The notes: generated from the sequence alone by a model not told the origin. A stretch of 64,000 nt of DNA from Platycnemis pennipes (GCA_933228895.1 OW121854.1:55656609-55720608), one strand, 5' to 3'; positions 33,601 to 46,077 are shown, numbered from the stretch's first letter. Made by a program: numbers and translations.

Positions 33601-36600
33601 GTACCTAATATAAATACGCCAAGTCATTGAGGTTGGTAGTTACTGGGCAAAATGAAAGCCATTAAATCCTGATTAAGTGTGGTCCTAAGCGACTCATTCG
33701 CAAAGATGGAGAAGAGGGAAAGGAAATACCCCAATCTGACGAAAGGGATAGCGTAGGGAAATAGAAATAAAATTAATAACATGCAAAAGAGTAAGGATGC
33801 TCCATAAAAATTCACCCAATCCAGAAAAAAGAAAATCAAATCAAATGAAATAAATTTTAACAAGAAAAAAAAATTCTAATTTTCTCTGCAGATTTAAAGA
33901 GAAATAAGATATCTGAAATACTGTTGGTTAGATATATAGACAATGAAAACATGAAATAGCTCGGAAATATTGATAAATTAACTATAATTTAAATATATAT
34001 ATAATAAAAGCATAATGTTAATTTATCGACCATTTACGGGCACGTGTATCCTATGTTGTCAATATTTGCCTATGAAGAATGGAGTGGAGACGTGCTGCTC
34101 GTAAGGAGTCGTTGATTACATATTGATGGAATTGTCTTAGATTGCTTTTTTTTCGCCTTGGTAAGCGTGAAAATGGTCCGGTTACCATGAGTAAAGGTAA
34201 GCGAAAAAAAAGTAGATGAATTCTCCACAATCGCGTCGTACCCAACCACCCAATAACGGATCAACATGAAAGCATGTTCGATGGGATAAAGTTTATCAAC
34301 TCTCCGGTATATTGACCGTGATAGATGTTATCTAATCGTGCAAGGTCCTTCCGGAGTTGCAACATGGTACTTTAATTGCTTACACCTCATAGTGTGTTTC
34401 ATCTAATCGGATTCATTACCATCTAACTTCATTATAGGAATCCACTTTAAGTTTAACACAAAAAATATATTCTGAAAAAATATATATAAGCTGAATATCT
34501 CAACCTTTGATAAATTGTCAAAATAACGCAAGGCAATAGGAGAAAAAATTACGGATATGTAGTCCCATCATTCTAACGTTTCAATCGTGTGCATAACAGT
34601 GCACAGTAAAGAGTTACTTTTATTTTTTTAGCAAAAACATTTCTCATTTAAGGAGGGAGATTGGTGTAATTTTCCCTTCAGACGCGGGAAAGTTTGCTGA
34701 AAATCATTTTATACTGACGACCCGCCCTGCTTCCAATCTGGGCATCGAAGCGTGATGTCACACCAGCTCGTATTCGAACAACGTACTACCGCTGGCATAG
34801 CTGAACTTGAAATTGATGACGTAAGTGTAAAAATTGTGATTGTTTACTCACTGGCGATACACTCATGTCCGCCGTCTTATCGTTGTACTCCACTGAAACA
34901 CGCCGAAGAAAGCCCGTTCTCCGCTGTCACTTATGTAAACAGGAAACCCAAATCGGTCATCCCGTTGTGTCGTCATGCCTTTTCCGCCCTAGGGAAACCC
35001 CAGAATTGGAACGTTTAGCACCAAATCGTATCACACTGGCAAAAATATTTTGCTGTAAATAAATCCATCGAAAAATCATTAATACTAGCCATGTCATTAC
35101 TTTTTTTTAAAATCCCATTGAAGCACAAAATCGTACTTTAATGCCCAGCTCTAAAGTTGTTTTCAAATGAAAGATTATCTTCCTGAGTTGTTGAACTGGC
35201 TATTAAAAGAAAACCCATCAGTGAAACTATGAGTAGTATAAAAGTACGCAAATTGTAGTATGGCTACCATCCAAACATGTGTTCTCTAGTATCATATTTT
35301 TATCAAACACGAGATTAATAATTTACCTATTTTAAGAAATCAACATTACTTTCACCACATTTCGTTTTTTGAAACACAAAATCAGTCCCCATACTGGCAA
35401 ATCGTAGCACCAAATCATTAAAAAAAAATAAATTCGCCTTTCACCTTTCGTCAAAAATCTTTCAATGCTACAATACGATTGAACGCACTTCTGAGTCCTT
35501 TATGAAAAATCACAAATTAATACTTGCTATAAAAATTTTGATAAATTAAAATTGATAACATTTTGATAAATTTAAATTGATAAAATTATGATAACTTTAA
35601 TATGTTCAAATTACGAATATTACTTAATATTACGAAAACTTAATTTAGCCTTTAATTATTCGTAACCACTCATCTGCGACTTGGTTGGGTAGAGAGGAAT
35701 ATCTTGAGTTTTGTTGTTTTCAATATGCTCAAATGCTTAGAACTATACTCTAATCGAGAAATATTCTGTACTTATTCTAATATATCGGGCAATATACTCT
35801 TTCAACCTACATTTCGACGTGTGTACTAAGGCACTGAAAATGTAATTATTCATATTTTATTTTATTTTCATGTAATTTATCAAAACATTTATATTTTTTG
35901 CAAATTAATCTTTCACGATATCTACGAAATTATATATTTTATTTATAGAGCAGAAAAAAGTATTTATTTTGATGTTAATATGTTCATCTTTAAAAAAACC
36001 TCGCCTAAAGTGACGTAATTTTGTCATTTGAACATTCATGTACACTGTGAACCTGTGCGAAGACCACTTCAAGCAAAAACAGGCGAAGGATCTACTGATG
36101 TTTATTCTTATTACGAATGGCTAGTTTTTTCCACCAACCTTTCAAACACAAGTAATCAAAACCCATCCTGAATGAAACAGATATTGGCTGATTTTATTGC
36201 ACTCATGACCCATTCTATTCATTTCTTTTCAACCGAATAATTTAGAATATTGCGAAGTATTACCCATTCTGATTTTTCCAAAAGCAGAACCCTCAATTTT
36301 TAGGTAATGGGTAATAAGAATAGTAAATAAATTTCTTTAAGAAACACCATTTTTGGAATGAGTTCCACAAATAAATATTCCATTTCTCCCAACAAGTCGA
36401 TTAGGACATGAAAGAAAATTCGTCCCTTTAAGATACAAAATGTATTCATCCAACTATTACTTCAGATAATTAATTTCCGTCTGGGAAAGATAATTTATTC
36501 ATATACAAAGCGATTATCTCAGTAAATAATGGATAGCCACGCCCTGGCCAAGTAATGTACGTATTCGAACAACACTAAGCTAAACCGTTAGAGGGCGGCA

Positions 36601-36780
36601 GATTTCCATTTATGTAGAACCACAGTGTACCGGCTAAAACGGCTCAAAACCGTGAGAGTTTAAAGATTAGAGTGAGAAATCAAGCATTGTCATTATCAAG
36701 CCAACTGAATGTGATGTCTATTACATATTAAGTTGCGCCGAAGTATAATGGATGGTCAGTGCGTTAAAAAATGATTAACT
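33600..36780. other. No gene recognised, AT-rich
   Basis: About 3 kb, strongly AT-rich, with an AT-rich short tandem pattern near 35535-35605 (TTGATAAATTAAAATTGATA units). The words CACCAAATCGTA (35021, 35405) recur. No exon or clear transposon was identified. Confidence 0.45.
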
Positions 36781-36784
36781 TCAT

Positions 36785-37100
36785 GATTAGTCATTGATCC
36801 TAATATTGGTTTGACGCAGCTCTTCACTCGGTCCTCACGTCAGCTAAAATTTAATACTGATATGCTTCTTCTTTTTTACAGACTTCACTAATAGCTGCAT
36901 GTGTCTGATAAGAGGCTTTCCAATTTCATTCTTATCATTGACTTTTTCCTCAACATTTGTCTTCATCAGGCCATCGTGTATCAAGATATGGCCAATTAAT
37001 TTATCTCGTATTCTTTTTAAAGTTTTCATCAGACTTATCTTTTCTTCCACTATTATAAGAACTTCTTCGTTTGTGTCTAGTTAAATCTATTTCATCCTTA
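36785..37100 (-). mobile_element. LINE 3' fragment (family A)
   Basis: The minus strand shows VEEKISLMKTLKRIRDKLIG, HILIHDGLMKTNVEEKVNDK and, in a shifted frame, the [12 protein letters not shown] end near 36800. It is the same block as 8917-9365. Confidence 0.75.
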
Positions 37101-37174
37101 TAATTCTTCAAGATCACCGGATTTAAAACGCTGGCAATCCTACGTTGTTCTGAGGAAGCCATTACCTTCAACCA

Positions 37175-37220
37175 TTAGAGCATGCAACCGAAGCGATTAC
37201 GCTTCGGTTGCATACTCTAA
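37175..37220. repeat. 21-bp-arm hairpin, 4-base loop
   Basis: Arms 37175-37195 and 37200-37220 (core CATGCAACCGAAGCG / CGCTTCGGTTGCAT) match at 20 of 21 positions around the loop ATTA. Not obviously part of a SINE or LINE. Confidence 0.85.
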
Positions 37221-37319
37221 TTAAGTGAGTCCTACTTCCGAACTTCAAGCTATTAGTTGCTTTTCTATTTTATAACACCAAATTTAAAATGACTCTAGCC
37301 TTATCTTTTTTGCACATGA

Positions 37320-37445
37320 AGTCCTCTCAGCATGGCATTCAAGAAGGAACCATTATACCAATGAAAATTTCTGATAATATCGGGATTCGAACACTATCCC
37401 TGAACATGGGAGGTTTGTACTCTAGCCAACAAACCAACCCTCTCC
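37320..37445 (-). mobile_element. tRNA-derived SINE head remnant
   Basis: In reverse complement: GGAGAGGGTTGGTTTGTTGG, CTAGAGTACAAACCTCCCAT (A box region) and GTGTTCGAATCCCGAT (B box). Confidence 0.65.
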
Positions 37446-37794
37446 CCTAAAAAGGATTTTGGGATACCTTGGGGTTGACAACAGCAAACTAAAAGGTTTT
37501 CAGAGGAGTACACAAGTAGAGGAACTGCGTGAAAATTCTTTTCAAAGAAAAGGCGCTCAATTAAAAAAAAAATTGAAATAAGATGATAAAATGCAGATTA
37601 TCGCCGAGAAAAAAATGCAATCAGATGAAGAAGCCAGGATAATATACGCATAGGAAGTACTGAAGTGTGTTGAAGGGAGAATTACGCAAAAATGAAGAGG
37701 TTAGCCAAGAGGTAAGAGACCTTTTTAAGTCGCGAGGTCGAAATTTATTTAAGTTGATCTAATTAGGCCGCATTTTGGATAGGGAGATAATATC

Positions 37795-38050
37795 CCAGTG
37801 ATCGGAGGATGGGTGAAGATAAACGCGGCGTCGTCGGCATTATCCTGCTCTTAACGCAAGGTGCCAAGCGGTCTACGGTTTAGCATCCTATCCGACGGGC
37901 GGAATATTGAACTTAAGTGTACTCGAATCATAACCTTGCTAGCGAGCGAAATAATTGGGAAAAATCTCTGCCACTACAAGGATTCGAACCTGGGACCTCG
38001 GAATGGGAGGTCAATAAGTACTCTACTCACCACAAAAACCCGATCCCTTT
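37795..38050 (-). mobile_element. tRNA-derived SINE, nearly complete
   Basis: In reverse complement: head GGGATCGGGTTTTTGTGGTG, AGTAGAGTACTTATTGACCT and CCAGGTTCGAATCC; body TTCAATATTCCGCCCGTCGG, ATAGGATGCTAAACCG, GGCACCTTGCGTTAAGAGCA and ending near CTTCACCCATCC. Confidence 0.8.
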
Positions 38051-38059
38051 TATGAGAAA

Positions 38060-38820
38060 TAATATGGCTCCAGTGAAAATTTTATGACTATATTATTCAT
38101 TAGGATTAGCAAGGTTCGCTGTGTTGGAACATATGTCGCCTCTAATGAATCAATTTTTAACATATTAATACAATTTCCATCTAGTAAAACATGAATGTCT
38201 ACGTGGGAAAAGCTTGGGAACCTCAAAACAAAAAAACTAAATACGATCCCACATGGGCCTCTATACGGAAAACCCTGATGCATCGCTGGTCACCCTAATT
38301 TCACAAATGACAACATTCTTCCACCACTTCAAGCTTTCGTTTCCCAACATATATACTTTCACTTTCGTGCCGTATCGAGTGAAAACGTGACCTCTAGAGA
38401 TCAATTTAATGATTTATGTCCCGTAGAATGTAGCTTATGGAGAAATTCGTCACGCTTGCACGTATACATGTCGCGCGCTCAGAAATCCTCACGGGTGGCG
38501 TGTGAGCCAATGTTTGAGCGAGTCTTGGATATCACGCGGAGAAGAACAAACGTGGAAGTCAGTGGTGGCCGGAAGAGTCGGAAGAGTCAGTGGTGACCGG
38601 AAAGGAAGCCCGAACAACAGTTAAAGAACTTGAGTTACATCAATTTTCTTTTCAAAAGACCATTTTTTCATGAATTCCGGTGATTCACGCAAAATTTGGC
38701 AACTTAAAAAACACAAGCCTACCGTAAGGTTGCTAGATCCGCTGTTGTGAATTTATCATGCTGAGAAATAGGATCCGAAATTTACAGAAGTAAAATTGAT
38801 AGCAGAATTTTTACAAAGAA
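38060..38820. other. No gene recognised
   Basis: Moderate GC patch at 38400-38610 with an internal direct repeat GAGTCAGTGGTG(G/A)CCGG (about 38555 and 38585). No element or exon was recognised. Confidence 0.35.
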
Positions 38821-38822
38821 AA

Positions 38823-38967
38823 AATCCACCTTGATCGGGACTCGAACCCGGAACCCCATAAGGAGTGTGATCAGTATGGACTCGATACCGGATCCTTTGG
38901 TGATGATAGTTCTGAAAACCCTGATCACCCCAGGGGTTCCGGGTTTGAGTCTCGGTCAAGGTGGATT
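38823..38967. mobile_element. Two tRNA-derived SINE heads in inverted orientation
   Basis: Arms 38823-38857 and 38933-38967 are reverse complements at 32 of 35 bases and each contains a B-box-like GGGTTCGAGTCCCG / GGGTTTGAGTCTCG. The right copy continues past 38967 into a body (TTCCGCTATTGCGCATTTCA) also seen at 62424-62545, so this is a second SINE family. Confidence 0.7.
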
Positions 38968-39249
38968 ATTTGGGTGGAAATTCCGCTATTGCGCATTTCA
39001 GCAGGTGATTCTGATAACTATTTGCGGCTATTTCGCAATCCTTGAAGATTCATATCAGGAAACGAACTCGAGATACTATCCAAAGACTCAACAAAAGTCT
39101 TTCAAAAAGAAACCCTATCCGTACTCACCGTACGTTAAAATGAAAAAAGGACGGGAAAAACGTTTAGAAAGGAAGAAGTTGTTTACAAAAAATCTTCCTT
39201 TGCCATATGAGCAAGTATTTCGACAGGAACAAAATAATTATTGAATTCT

Positions 39250-39545
39250 TCGGTCCAATATTTCATCACGTCACCATCATTAGCGATCAATTTCAAAATT
39301 CATTTGACGAAGCTCTCCACTCCATTCTTCTATCCTCAAGCCTTTGCTAACCTTCCTGTTTAATTTTCCCTTCACGATTGTCTTCATGTGAACGTCATAT
39401 TTCAAGATACGGGCGAATAAATTGACACGTTTTCTTATAAAGTTTAGGCCTATTCTTCAATTGTTCTTTTTAATCTATTCATTTTATCTTCGTCGTTCTT
39501 CCACTCTACCACATTTCAAATCCTCTCTTCGAGAGGAACTTATTA
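39250..39545 (-). mobile_element. LINE 3' fragment, decayed
   Basis: The minus strand shows RILKYDVHMKTIVKGKLNRK, then RIEEWSGELRQ in a shifted frame, aligned with the [20 protein letters not shown] block of family A. Confidence 0.65.
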
Positions 39546-39559
39546 TGTTGATACTAACC

Positions 39560-39703
39560 ATCTAGCTGCATGTGACCCTATTATCTGTCTACATTTAGTA
39601 GCTTGTTTGCATGTCAATAGTGCATGCTTGGTGATCTTCACCCCCTGCCACACACCCTCGCGGATTCTTGGAGGGTATCGCGTAGATGTAGATGTAGATG
39701 AAT
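39560..39703 (+). mobile_element. Family B LINE 3' end
   Basis: Words CTAGCTGCATGTGACC, TGCATGTCAATAGTGCATGC, TTGGTGATCTTCACCCCCTG and the tail GTAGATGTAGATGTAGATG. Very similar to 42960-43060 and 47981-48062. Confidence 0.75.
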
Positions 39704-39704
39704 A

Positions 39705-40535
39705 TCCCTTTAAGTTTTCACTTTTGTCCTACTGATTAAGTGTGGAGATAGTGTTACATCCGTAATGACAGCAATAAATTATTGCGATTTGAATTCACCT
39801 AATTAAACTTAGCTTGCCATCGTCATTGCTGTTTAATATATATTCAGGTCATTTTCTTTCGAAATACCCAATTTAAATTAATGGAAAATATTAGAAATGA
39901 CAGTCAGTATTGCTAAATGTTTCCCCAATATGGAAATAAACAAAACTGGTAATAGAATTACTAGAATAAATAATGTATCGATGCTACCATGGAAAAGGAA
40001 ACAGGCTTAAGTGAACGAAACATTAAATCATAGATATTTGATATCAAAAAGGGAGAGAAAGATGTCACTAAATATGTAAGAAGTGAGTAAGGCAATGGAT
40101 ACTCCAGTGGCCGCAATAGTTTTTGCACCACACGACGGAGAAAAGGCAAGAAGCAAATGAAAAATATGAAATTAAGCCCGAAAGACCTACGTGGTGTTTT
40201 ACCAGAAGGTTGATTCCTCGCCAGTGATCAACCACAGGACCGATGCACTCTAAGCAAATATGGGAATCTTTCACACTTTCTACGATTGTTTTAGGGAATA
40301 TTATTCCACGCCTGTGACAATCGCAGAGCTAATCGCACAAGCACTCAATCTCTCTCACATACAGGCACAAATTGAGATGAAAACTCACTCAACAGAGCGA
40401 AGTCAAGGAAAACAACCTAACTAGAGTTAAAAATGGAGAGGAGATGACAACAAAAAAAGGGGAAAGAAAACGAGGGTGGGAGTGAGTAATGTCAGAATTA
40501 CTTAAATGCCGCGATTTTCCTTATCTAATAATATC
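39705..40535. other. No gene recognised
   Basis: AT-rich; no exon or element ends were recognised. Confidence 0.4.
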
Positions 40536-40539
40536 AATA

Positions 40540-40918
40540 TACTGGAATGTCACGTTTTCCCTATATTACTATATAGTATTGAATCTTGGACTTTGACTGA
40601 GGCTTAGTGCAAGTAAATTGATGCAACTGAAATGAGGATGTACTGACCTACTGGACTATATGGGCATAACACTTAATATATCTGCCCAAGAAAGAATTGA
40701 CGGTAAAAAAAAAACTGCTGGTAATAAAATCACAAAAATTAAGCTACCTATTACTAAATAATGAGAAACAACAAGCGCTACGCAATGTTACAACTGATCT
40801 TACAGAAAAAGATATTCGGCTGGAGAGGATTAGAAAGGAGGGAGACATGATGGAAAAACTTAATAGGTGTGGGTCAAACATATTGATAGACTGTTTTCGA
40901 ACCGCTGCACAGTGGGGC
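40540..40918 (+). mobile_element. LINE C-terminal fragment (family D), left part
   Basis: Plus-strand frames show CHVFPILLYSIESWTLTEA-like coding, then KDIRLERIRKEGDMMEKLNR and CGSNILIDCFRTA. The family block is (LFRAA.. IAxMIANL); the end resumes at 41636 after an insertion. Confidence 0.65.
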
Positions 40919-41635
40919 CAAATCGCAATTTTCCGGACAAAAGTCCAAAACTGCTTTTTATGAGATAACGTCTTGAAACTTGGCACATATGCACAAAAAT
41001 AATTGGTGCTTGCAGAATGGTAAGTCATTTTTCATAGGTATTACCCGTTACTTAGATACAGAGGCTCAAACACGACCAAATTTCGAAAAAAGGGCCCGCT
41101 CTCATTTTTTTCGAAAATCTTAAAAGTTGAGCAGATATAGGAGTAGTTAAAGAATTTTAATGAAATAAAAAGCATTACCAATTGTGAACAGGGTACTTTT
41201 CCTATATTATGCATACGTTTCAGACATTTTTGCCTATATTTGAGTGCTATTACGTCACAAAATGGCGGACCCTATTTTTAGACAAAATTTTACATAAAGT
41301 AGACAATATAATCCTTATTCGGAAAATTGTCTCTGGGATACTTCATCAGAGTATAAATTGAAAATATTTCTAGGTTATTCCGTATAAATATTTGAAAAAA
41401 GTTTGTGACGCCGAGAATAAACTCGATTTTTCGATCGCGCGTCGCGGCCCGGCTCCGCGCAGCGGGACCTGGAAATACCGAGACTCCGTTGGTTTGTTCA
41501 TGTTTTGTGGATAATAACTCCTCGAATATAACTTTTTCATGCTTTGCATGCTGTCACTGATTACTAAAGATTCTATACTGAAGATTTTGCGAGGATATCG
41601 GTTCGAAAGAATGGATCAGTGAGTAGTGTACAGCG
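40919..41635. mobile_element. ~717-bp insertion inside a LINE C-terminus
   Basis: It starts ACAGTGGGGCCAAATCGC and is flanked by CGCTGC (40913-40918 and 41636-41641). The LINE coding frame continues across if it is removed. It contains a CpG-rich patch at 41435-41470. No transposase; superfamily not assigned. Confidence 0.6.
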
Positions 41636-41705
41636 CGCTGCTGAGGGAGTACGCATTGCCATGATGATCGCCAACATCCAAATTGGATAGGCACCACGGA
41701 AAGAA
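41636..41705 (+). mobile_element. LINE C-terminal fragment (family D), right part
   Basis: Reads EGVRIAMMIANIQIG and a stop, equal to the terminal (K)IA.MIANL motif of these LINEs. Continuation of 40540-40918. Confidence 0.65.
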
Positions 41706-41870
41706 GACATTTACTTGCGGCCTACTCGTCTCCAGAGTTTGGTTTCCATAGTCGAGTATCAGTTGCTATCAAAAAGCAAAAGCCATAGTAAAGTGGATTT
41801 TAAAAGCTGAGACTTCGTGGGATTTCATGTTGAATGGAAAATGAAATATAACACTTAAGCGTCCCACAAG

Positions 41871-42420
41871 GCAAAATATTTTATTATGACGTTTCACAAC
41901 ACTGTATAAGCAATTTCAGGTACATTTTCTAGCACTTCAATATTTTATTATGACATTCGGTTAAAAGTGATGATCTGGGACCATGTCTCAGGTAGTCACC
42001 ACCCACCTCGGGAAGGGACCTAATCCGCGACCCTTTCCCGAACTCCGAGGCCCAACGCTGGCCTCTCTCCTCGACCCACGCGGCGGGGGGCTACCACATC
42101 GAAAACTGACCGTACCAAGTATAATTTAAACTTTTACAGATTAGCTATATTGCAATAAATACTAGTTTTCGTCGTACTCCTGATAACCGTGCGTGTACGC
42201 ACGTCTTTTAATCGTCATTCTACGATGAAAAATAACAGTTTTATAGATTTTTGTAAAAATGCGGTAGGCGACTGCCGGAAAAATGGCAACCTCGCAGTGA
42301 AATGGAGGGGGGTCCGCGAAGTTTGAATAGGTTCCGAGTATTTTCTGACGCTTTCCTCATTATGTTTACGGACGTCTAGTTTTGTTTTTGGTGTTATTGA
42401 CGTCAATGAATGATATGTAA
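41871..42420. repeat. Left arm of a ~560-bp inverted repeat pair
   Basis: Matches 48523-49083 in reverse complement, including AAAATATTTTATTATGACGT, CTCAGGTAGTCACCACCCAC, CGACCCACGCGGCGGGGGGC, TTAATCGTCATTCTACGATG and GGTGTTATTGACGTC. It contains the GTTTCACAACACT string of an eroded hammerhead-like site. Confidence 0.85.
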
Positions 42421-42424
42421 TGAA

Positions 42425-43070
42425 TGATAATTAACACTGTCGATGAGGGAGTACGAGAAAGAAGGTATTTTGCACTCGTTGGGCCTCATTTAGAATATGC
42501 CGCTAGTAAATGGGATCCGTGCGAAGAAGGTACGATAAAAGAATTAAAGCTTGTGGAAAGGAGATCCGCTAGATTTGTTAAAGGCCGATTTGATAATTGC
42601 GTAAGAGTCACGAGTTTAATAGCAGCACTACGATGGGAATTATTGTCAGAACGCAGGTTAAAATTTAGGTAAAAATTTTAAGTAAATTCGAATCCGATTT
42701 GTTCACTGATGACGTTAGATATATATTAAGAACCCCTGCGTATTATGCTAGCTTTGTTCAGATTAACAAAATTAGAAAGAATGATTGTCGTACCGATCGA
42801 TTAAAATGTCTTTTTTCCCGCGAACAATTAGATAGAACAATAGGCAGCGTAGCAAAGGGATAGGTAGGTGAAATATAGTCAAAGACATCTGTAGTGCATG
42901 ATACATGTAATAACAACTAAAAATCTCTTTCTTATTATGCAGATGCTACCATCTAGATGCTTGTGGCAGTATTATCTAGCATGTATCAATTTAATATCCT
43001 AGTTGCATGTCAATAGTGCGTTTGGTGATCTTCACCCACAGCCATACATCCTTCATCTACATCTACATTA
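42425..43070 (+). mobile_element. LINE C-terminus and 3' UTR (family B)
   Basis: RERRYFALVGPHLEYAASKW, RRSARFVKGRFDNCVRVTSL, LRWELLSERRLKFR, then stops. The 3' UTR ends GTTGCATGTCAATAGTGCGT and TTGGTGATCTTCACCCACAG. LVRPHLEYA..VWDP and VQRR.ARFV are post-RT signatures of CR1/Jockey-group LINEs. Confidence 0.8.
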
Positions 43071-43300
43071 TACCCTGCAAGCCACCATAAAGGTGTGTGG
43101 CAGGGGGTCCCGTCTTTCGCAACTATATTTCAATGCAAAATTCTTGTCTCCTAAATTACTATGGAAGTGGGGAGAGTTCGATATTTTCGTAGAAACGTCT
43201 TCCAAATCTATCAAATCTCAAAGACGTTTTCTGGAATATCGGGAATCATCTATTACTCATACTCAGGATATAGTGGTTATTCTCACAGAATGGGTACATT
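43048..43300 (-). repeat. Family B tail and decayed sequence
   Basis: Minus-oriented tail, CATCTACATCTACATTATAC, then CCTGCAAGCCACCATAAAGG and TGTGTGGCAGGGGG. The remainder up to ~43300 is decayed and not recognised. Confidence 0.55.
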
Positions 43301-43317
43301 GCAGGGTAAAGGTATCG

Positions 43318-44215
43318 ATTCATCTACATCTACATAATACCCTGCAAGCCACCACGAGGGTGTGTGGCAGGGGGTGATTTCTCACCAAACATGCACTACA
43401 TATCATGCATGAAAAAGGATTAGTATTTATATAGGTACTGTTCAAAACTACGCTATTTAAAAAGAGATAAAAATAGCAAAGCATACATGCAAAAACATGC
43501 CGTTAGTTGGGTTAGCTTTAAGTCCTTAAACCAACATGCAGCTACCAATGTTATCCATTGCTACACTCGTACTGGATATATTTACCGTTATTCATATCCC
43601 TAATAGTACGTGGAAAAAAGGACATTTTGAATCTGTCAGTTCGGCAATCAATTTCTCTAATTTTGTGATTACGGTCCAGTCTACAGTAGTAAGTTGGGGT
43701 TCGCTAATATTTTTAACGTCATCACTGAAAATATGGTCTTCGAATTTGTTTAAAAGATTAAGTCTAAATTTCAACCATCGATCTGACAATGGTTCCCAAT
43801 TTCATTCATTTAATAGACTGGTTACGCTAATAAGGTTATCGTACCGTCCCTTTACAAATCTTGCCGATCTTCGCTGCACACGTTCAAGTTCGTTATTTAG
43901 ACCGATTTCGTAGGGATCCCATACACTGGCAGCATATTCCAAATGATGTCTTACAAGGGAAAAGTAGCTGATTTCCCTTACATGATCGTCACATTTACCC
44001 AGTACTCTTTTGACGAATCCCAGTTTACGATTCGCTTGACCCATTATTTCACGCATGTGTTTACCCCAGGAAAGATCATGTGTCAGTCTTATTCCAAGAT
44101 ATTAAATGGATTCCACGTTTGTTAATTCATTATTACTTATTTTGTAAGTGCGAGGAGGAGAGCTATTCTTTTTCCAAAAATTCATTACAAGACATTTTTT
44201 AAAAATTGTAAAAAA
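43318..44215 (-). mobile_element. LINE C-terminus with 3' UTR and tail (family B)
   Basis: On the minus strand from 44215 downward: frame 44056-43802 with GQANRKLGFVKRVLGKCDDH, YFSLVRHHLEYAASVWDPYE and LERVQRRSARFVKGRYDNLI; then SDRWLKFRLNLLNKFEDHIF and DDVKNISEPQLTTVDW. The 3' UTR and tail run from 43560 to 43318, ending in the CTACATCTACATAATACCCT tail. Two adjacent frames are separated by a frameshift, so this is not functional. Confidence 0.85.
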
Positions 44216-44249
44216 AACCACACTTGTGGTGGCTCGCAGGGTATTACGT

Positions 44250-44566
44250 AGACGTAGACTGTCTTTACCTAGAAAATGTTTCCAACATTATCTGTCACCC
44301 ATTTCTATAGGAAAAACTACACTATTCCCTGATTCAAGACATTACGTCGTAGTCCACCCCTAAGATGTTATTTTTATAAGTTACTTTGTGCTTGACAATT
44401 TATGAAATGTATTCCTTCAGTCACAGAAATAGGCGCGGTATCTCTTGAACTTACTAACTATACACTTGGTCTTAAATTTCTTCTGAACCTGCAGTTTTAT
44501 TTGGACTTACTACATCTACAACTACATAATACCTGCGAGACACCTCCAAGGTGTGGGTCAGGGGGT
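44250..44566 (+). repeat. Repeat also present inverted at 48215-48520
   Basis: Shares GACTGTCTTTACCTAG, ATGTTTCCAACATTAT, CTTGAACTTACTAACTATAC-like, ACTTGGTCTTAAATTTCTTC and TTTATTTGGACTT with the minus strand of 48215-48520. It ends with a minus-sense family B tail (44515-44566). Confidence 0.65.
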
Positions 44567-44569
44567 ACG

Positions 44570-45860
44570 TTCTCAAAGACATTCAATACATTATATTCCA
44601 TAAAAGGTAATGAAAAACTAAATTAATACAATAACAGTTATGTATCCGCAGAAACATGAAAATACATTTCAGGATGTGATTTTTTTCTAATACATAGTGA
44701 TTTACGCTACCAATGTCTTTGCCTCAAACGGCAGAGAGACTCTTAATATCTGAGCATTTGGTAACTACAAAATACATCTACATAATACCCTTCGAGTCAT
44801 CCTAAGGATGTGTGGCAGGGAGTTAATTGAAAAAGAGTAAGCTCGAAAATCTACATAGCGGAGTGGATGCGGCTACAATCCATTCCACACACTTGCCGCC
44901 CCGTTGCATACAGGTTGTACCACACTCGACTGCGCAATCTAAAAATAATGTGAAACTCGGAGTCGCAAACGGTCGCAGCATAACTCATCTGGTTTGCAGT
45001 GTGGAAGCTTTGTGCATAGAGTTTCCCCATATAAGTTACTTCGTGATGCTCGGCGATGCAATCTAATTTTTCTCTACATATTAAAAAAAACATAATTGAG
45101 GGTCCACCATTTTGGTTTTTTATGTCTTTGCTGAATAATTACTAAATGTAAGAAGTCAACATTAAAACGAAGATGAAAAACTCTCCTCTCCTCGTCTCCT
45201 CTCATTGCATCACTTTTTATTACAATTCTTTACCCATAAACTTTCAGCATGGGGTTGTTCCCATAACATGTACTGCACTACATATATGACAACAAGTCTA
45301 TTGAAGCAGCAAGTGAATTGAATGACAGCCTCCCCTAAGTGTACGCGTCACGTGTACATTGAAATTAATTCAAAATAATTGGTAATCCTTTGAAATTTAT
45401 TACCGCTGGATGATAACTTACCCTACCGTTACTGTTATTTATTTTGCGTACATCTGCATTAGCTCTGCCAGGGGTGAACTTTATGTTAATACACAATTGG
45501 GACTATTTGCACAGATATGGATATTAAAATACATGAATAGTTAGTTATAGTGTCTATACTGGAAAGGAAAACTCGTTGTTTTCACCTTCTAGTCCTATGA
45601 GTTGCTTGATATCTGGTCATTTGTTTTAAAGAGCAAATAGTTTATTTGTTTGATTTAATTTGTTGTACTAAAAGTCATCCCTCCGTTAAAAGTCATCGGG
45701 CACCTTCCACTAGTGCTCTATTTATTGTTGGTAGGAGAAATGAGATTTAAATCTATCCAACATTTTATTCTCAAGATGGAATCACAATGGTCGCTCCTAC
45801 AATTTTGCTGCTCCATCGTGGCGAGGTTGCATGGAAAAAATAAAAAATATATATGAGACC
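44570..45860. other. No gene recognised; a small family B tail at 44776-44825
   Basis: Contains ATCTACATAATACCCTTCGA then GGATGTGTGGCAGGGA (minus-sense family B tail). The rest is unrecognised, with a GC-rich patch at 44850-45000. Confidence 0.4.
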
Positions 45861-45864
45861 ATAG

Positions 45865-46077
45865 TATAGGCAGTTGCATGTTGGTATAAGGACTTTAAGC
45901 TAACCTAACTAACAGCATTATATTGTATGCTTGCTTTGCTATTTTTATCCTCTTTAAAGATTGAAGTTTAGACTAGTTTATTATTATTAATCCTTTTTAT
46001 GCGCGATATGTCGTGCATGTTTGGTGAGAATTCACCCCCACCTTGGGTGGCTTGCTGGGTATTATGTAGATGTAGAT
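45865..46077 (+). mobile_element. Family B LINE 3' UTR and tail
   Basis: CAGTTGCATGTTGGTATAAG, CTTTAAGCTAACCTAACTAA, ATGTTTGGTGAGAATTCACC and the tail TGTAGATGTAGATG. It parallels 47375-47598 base for base over most words. Confidence 0.75.
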
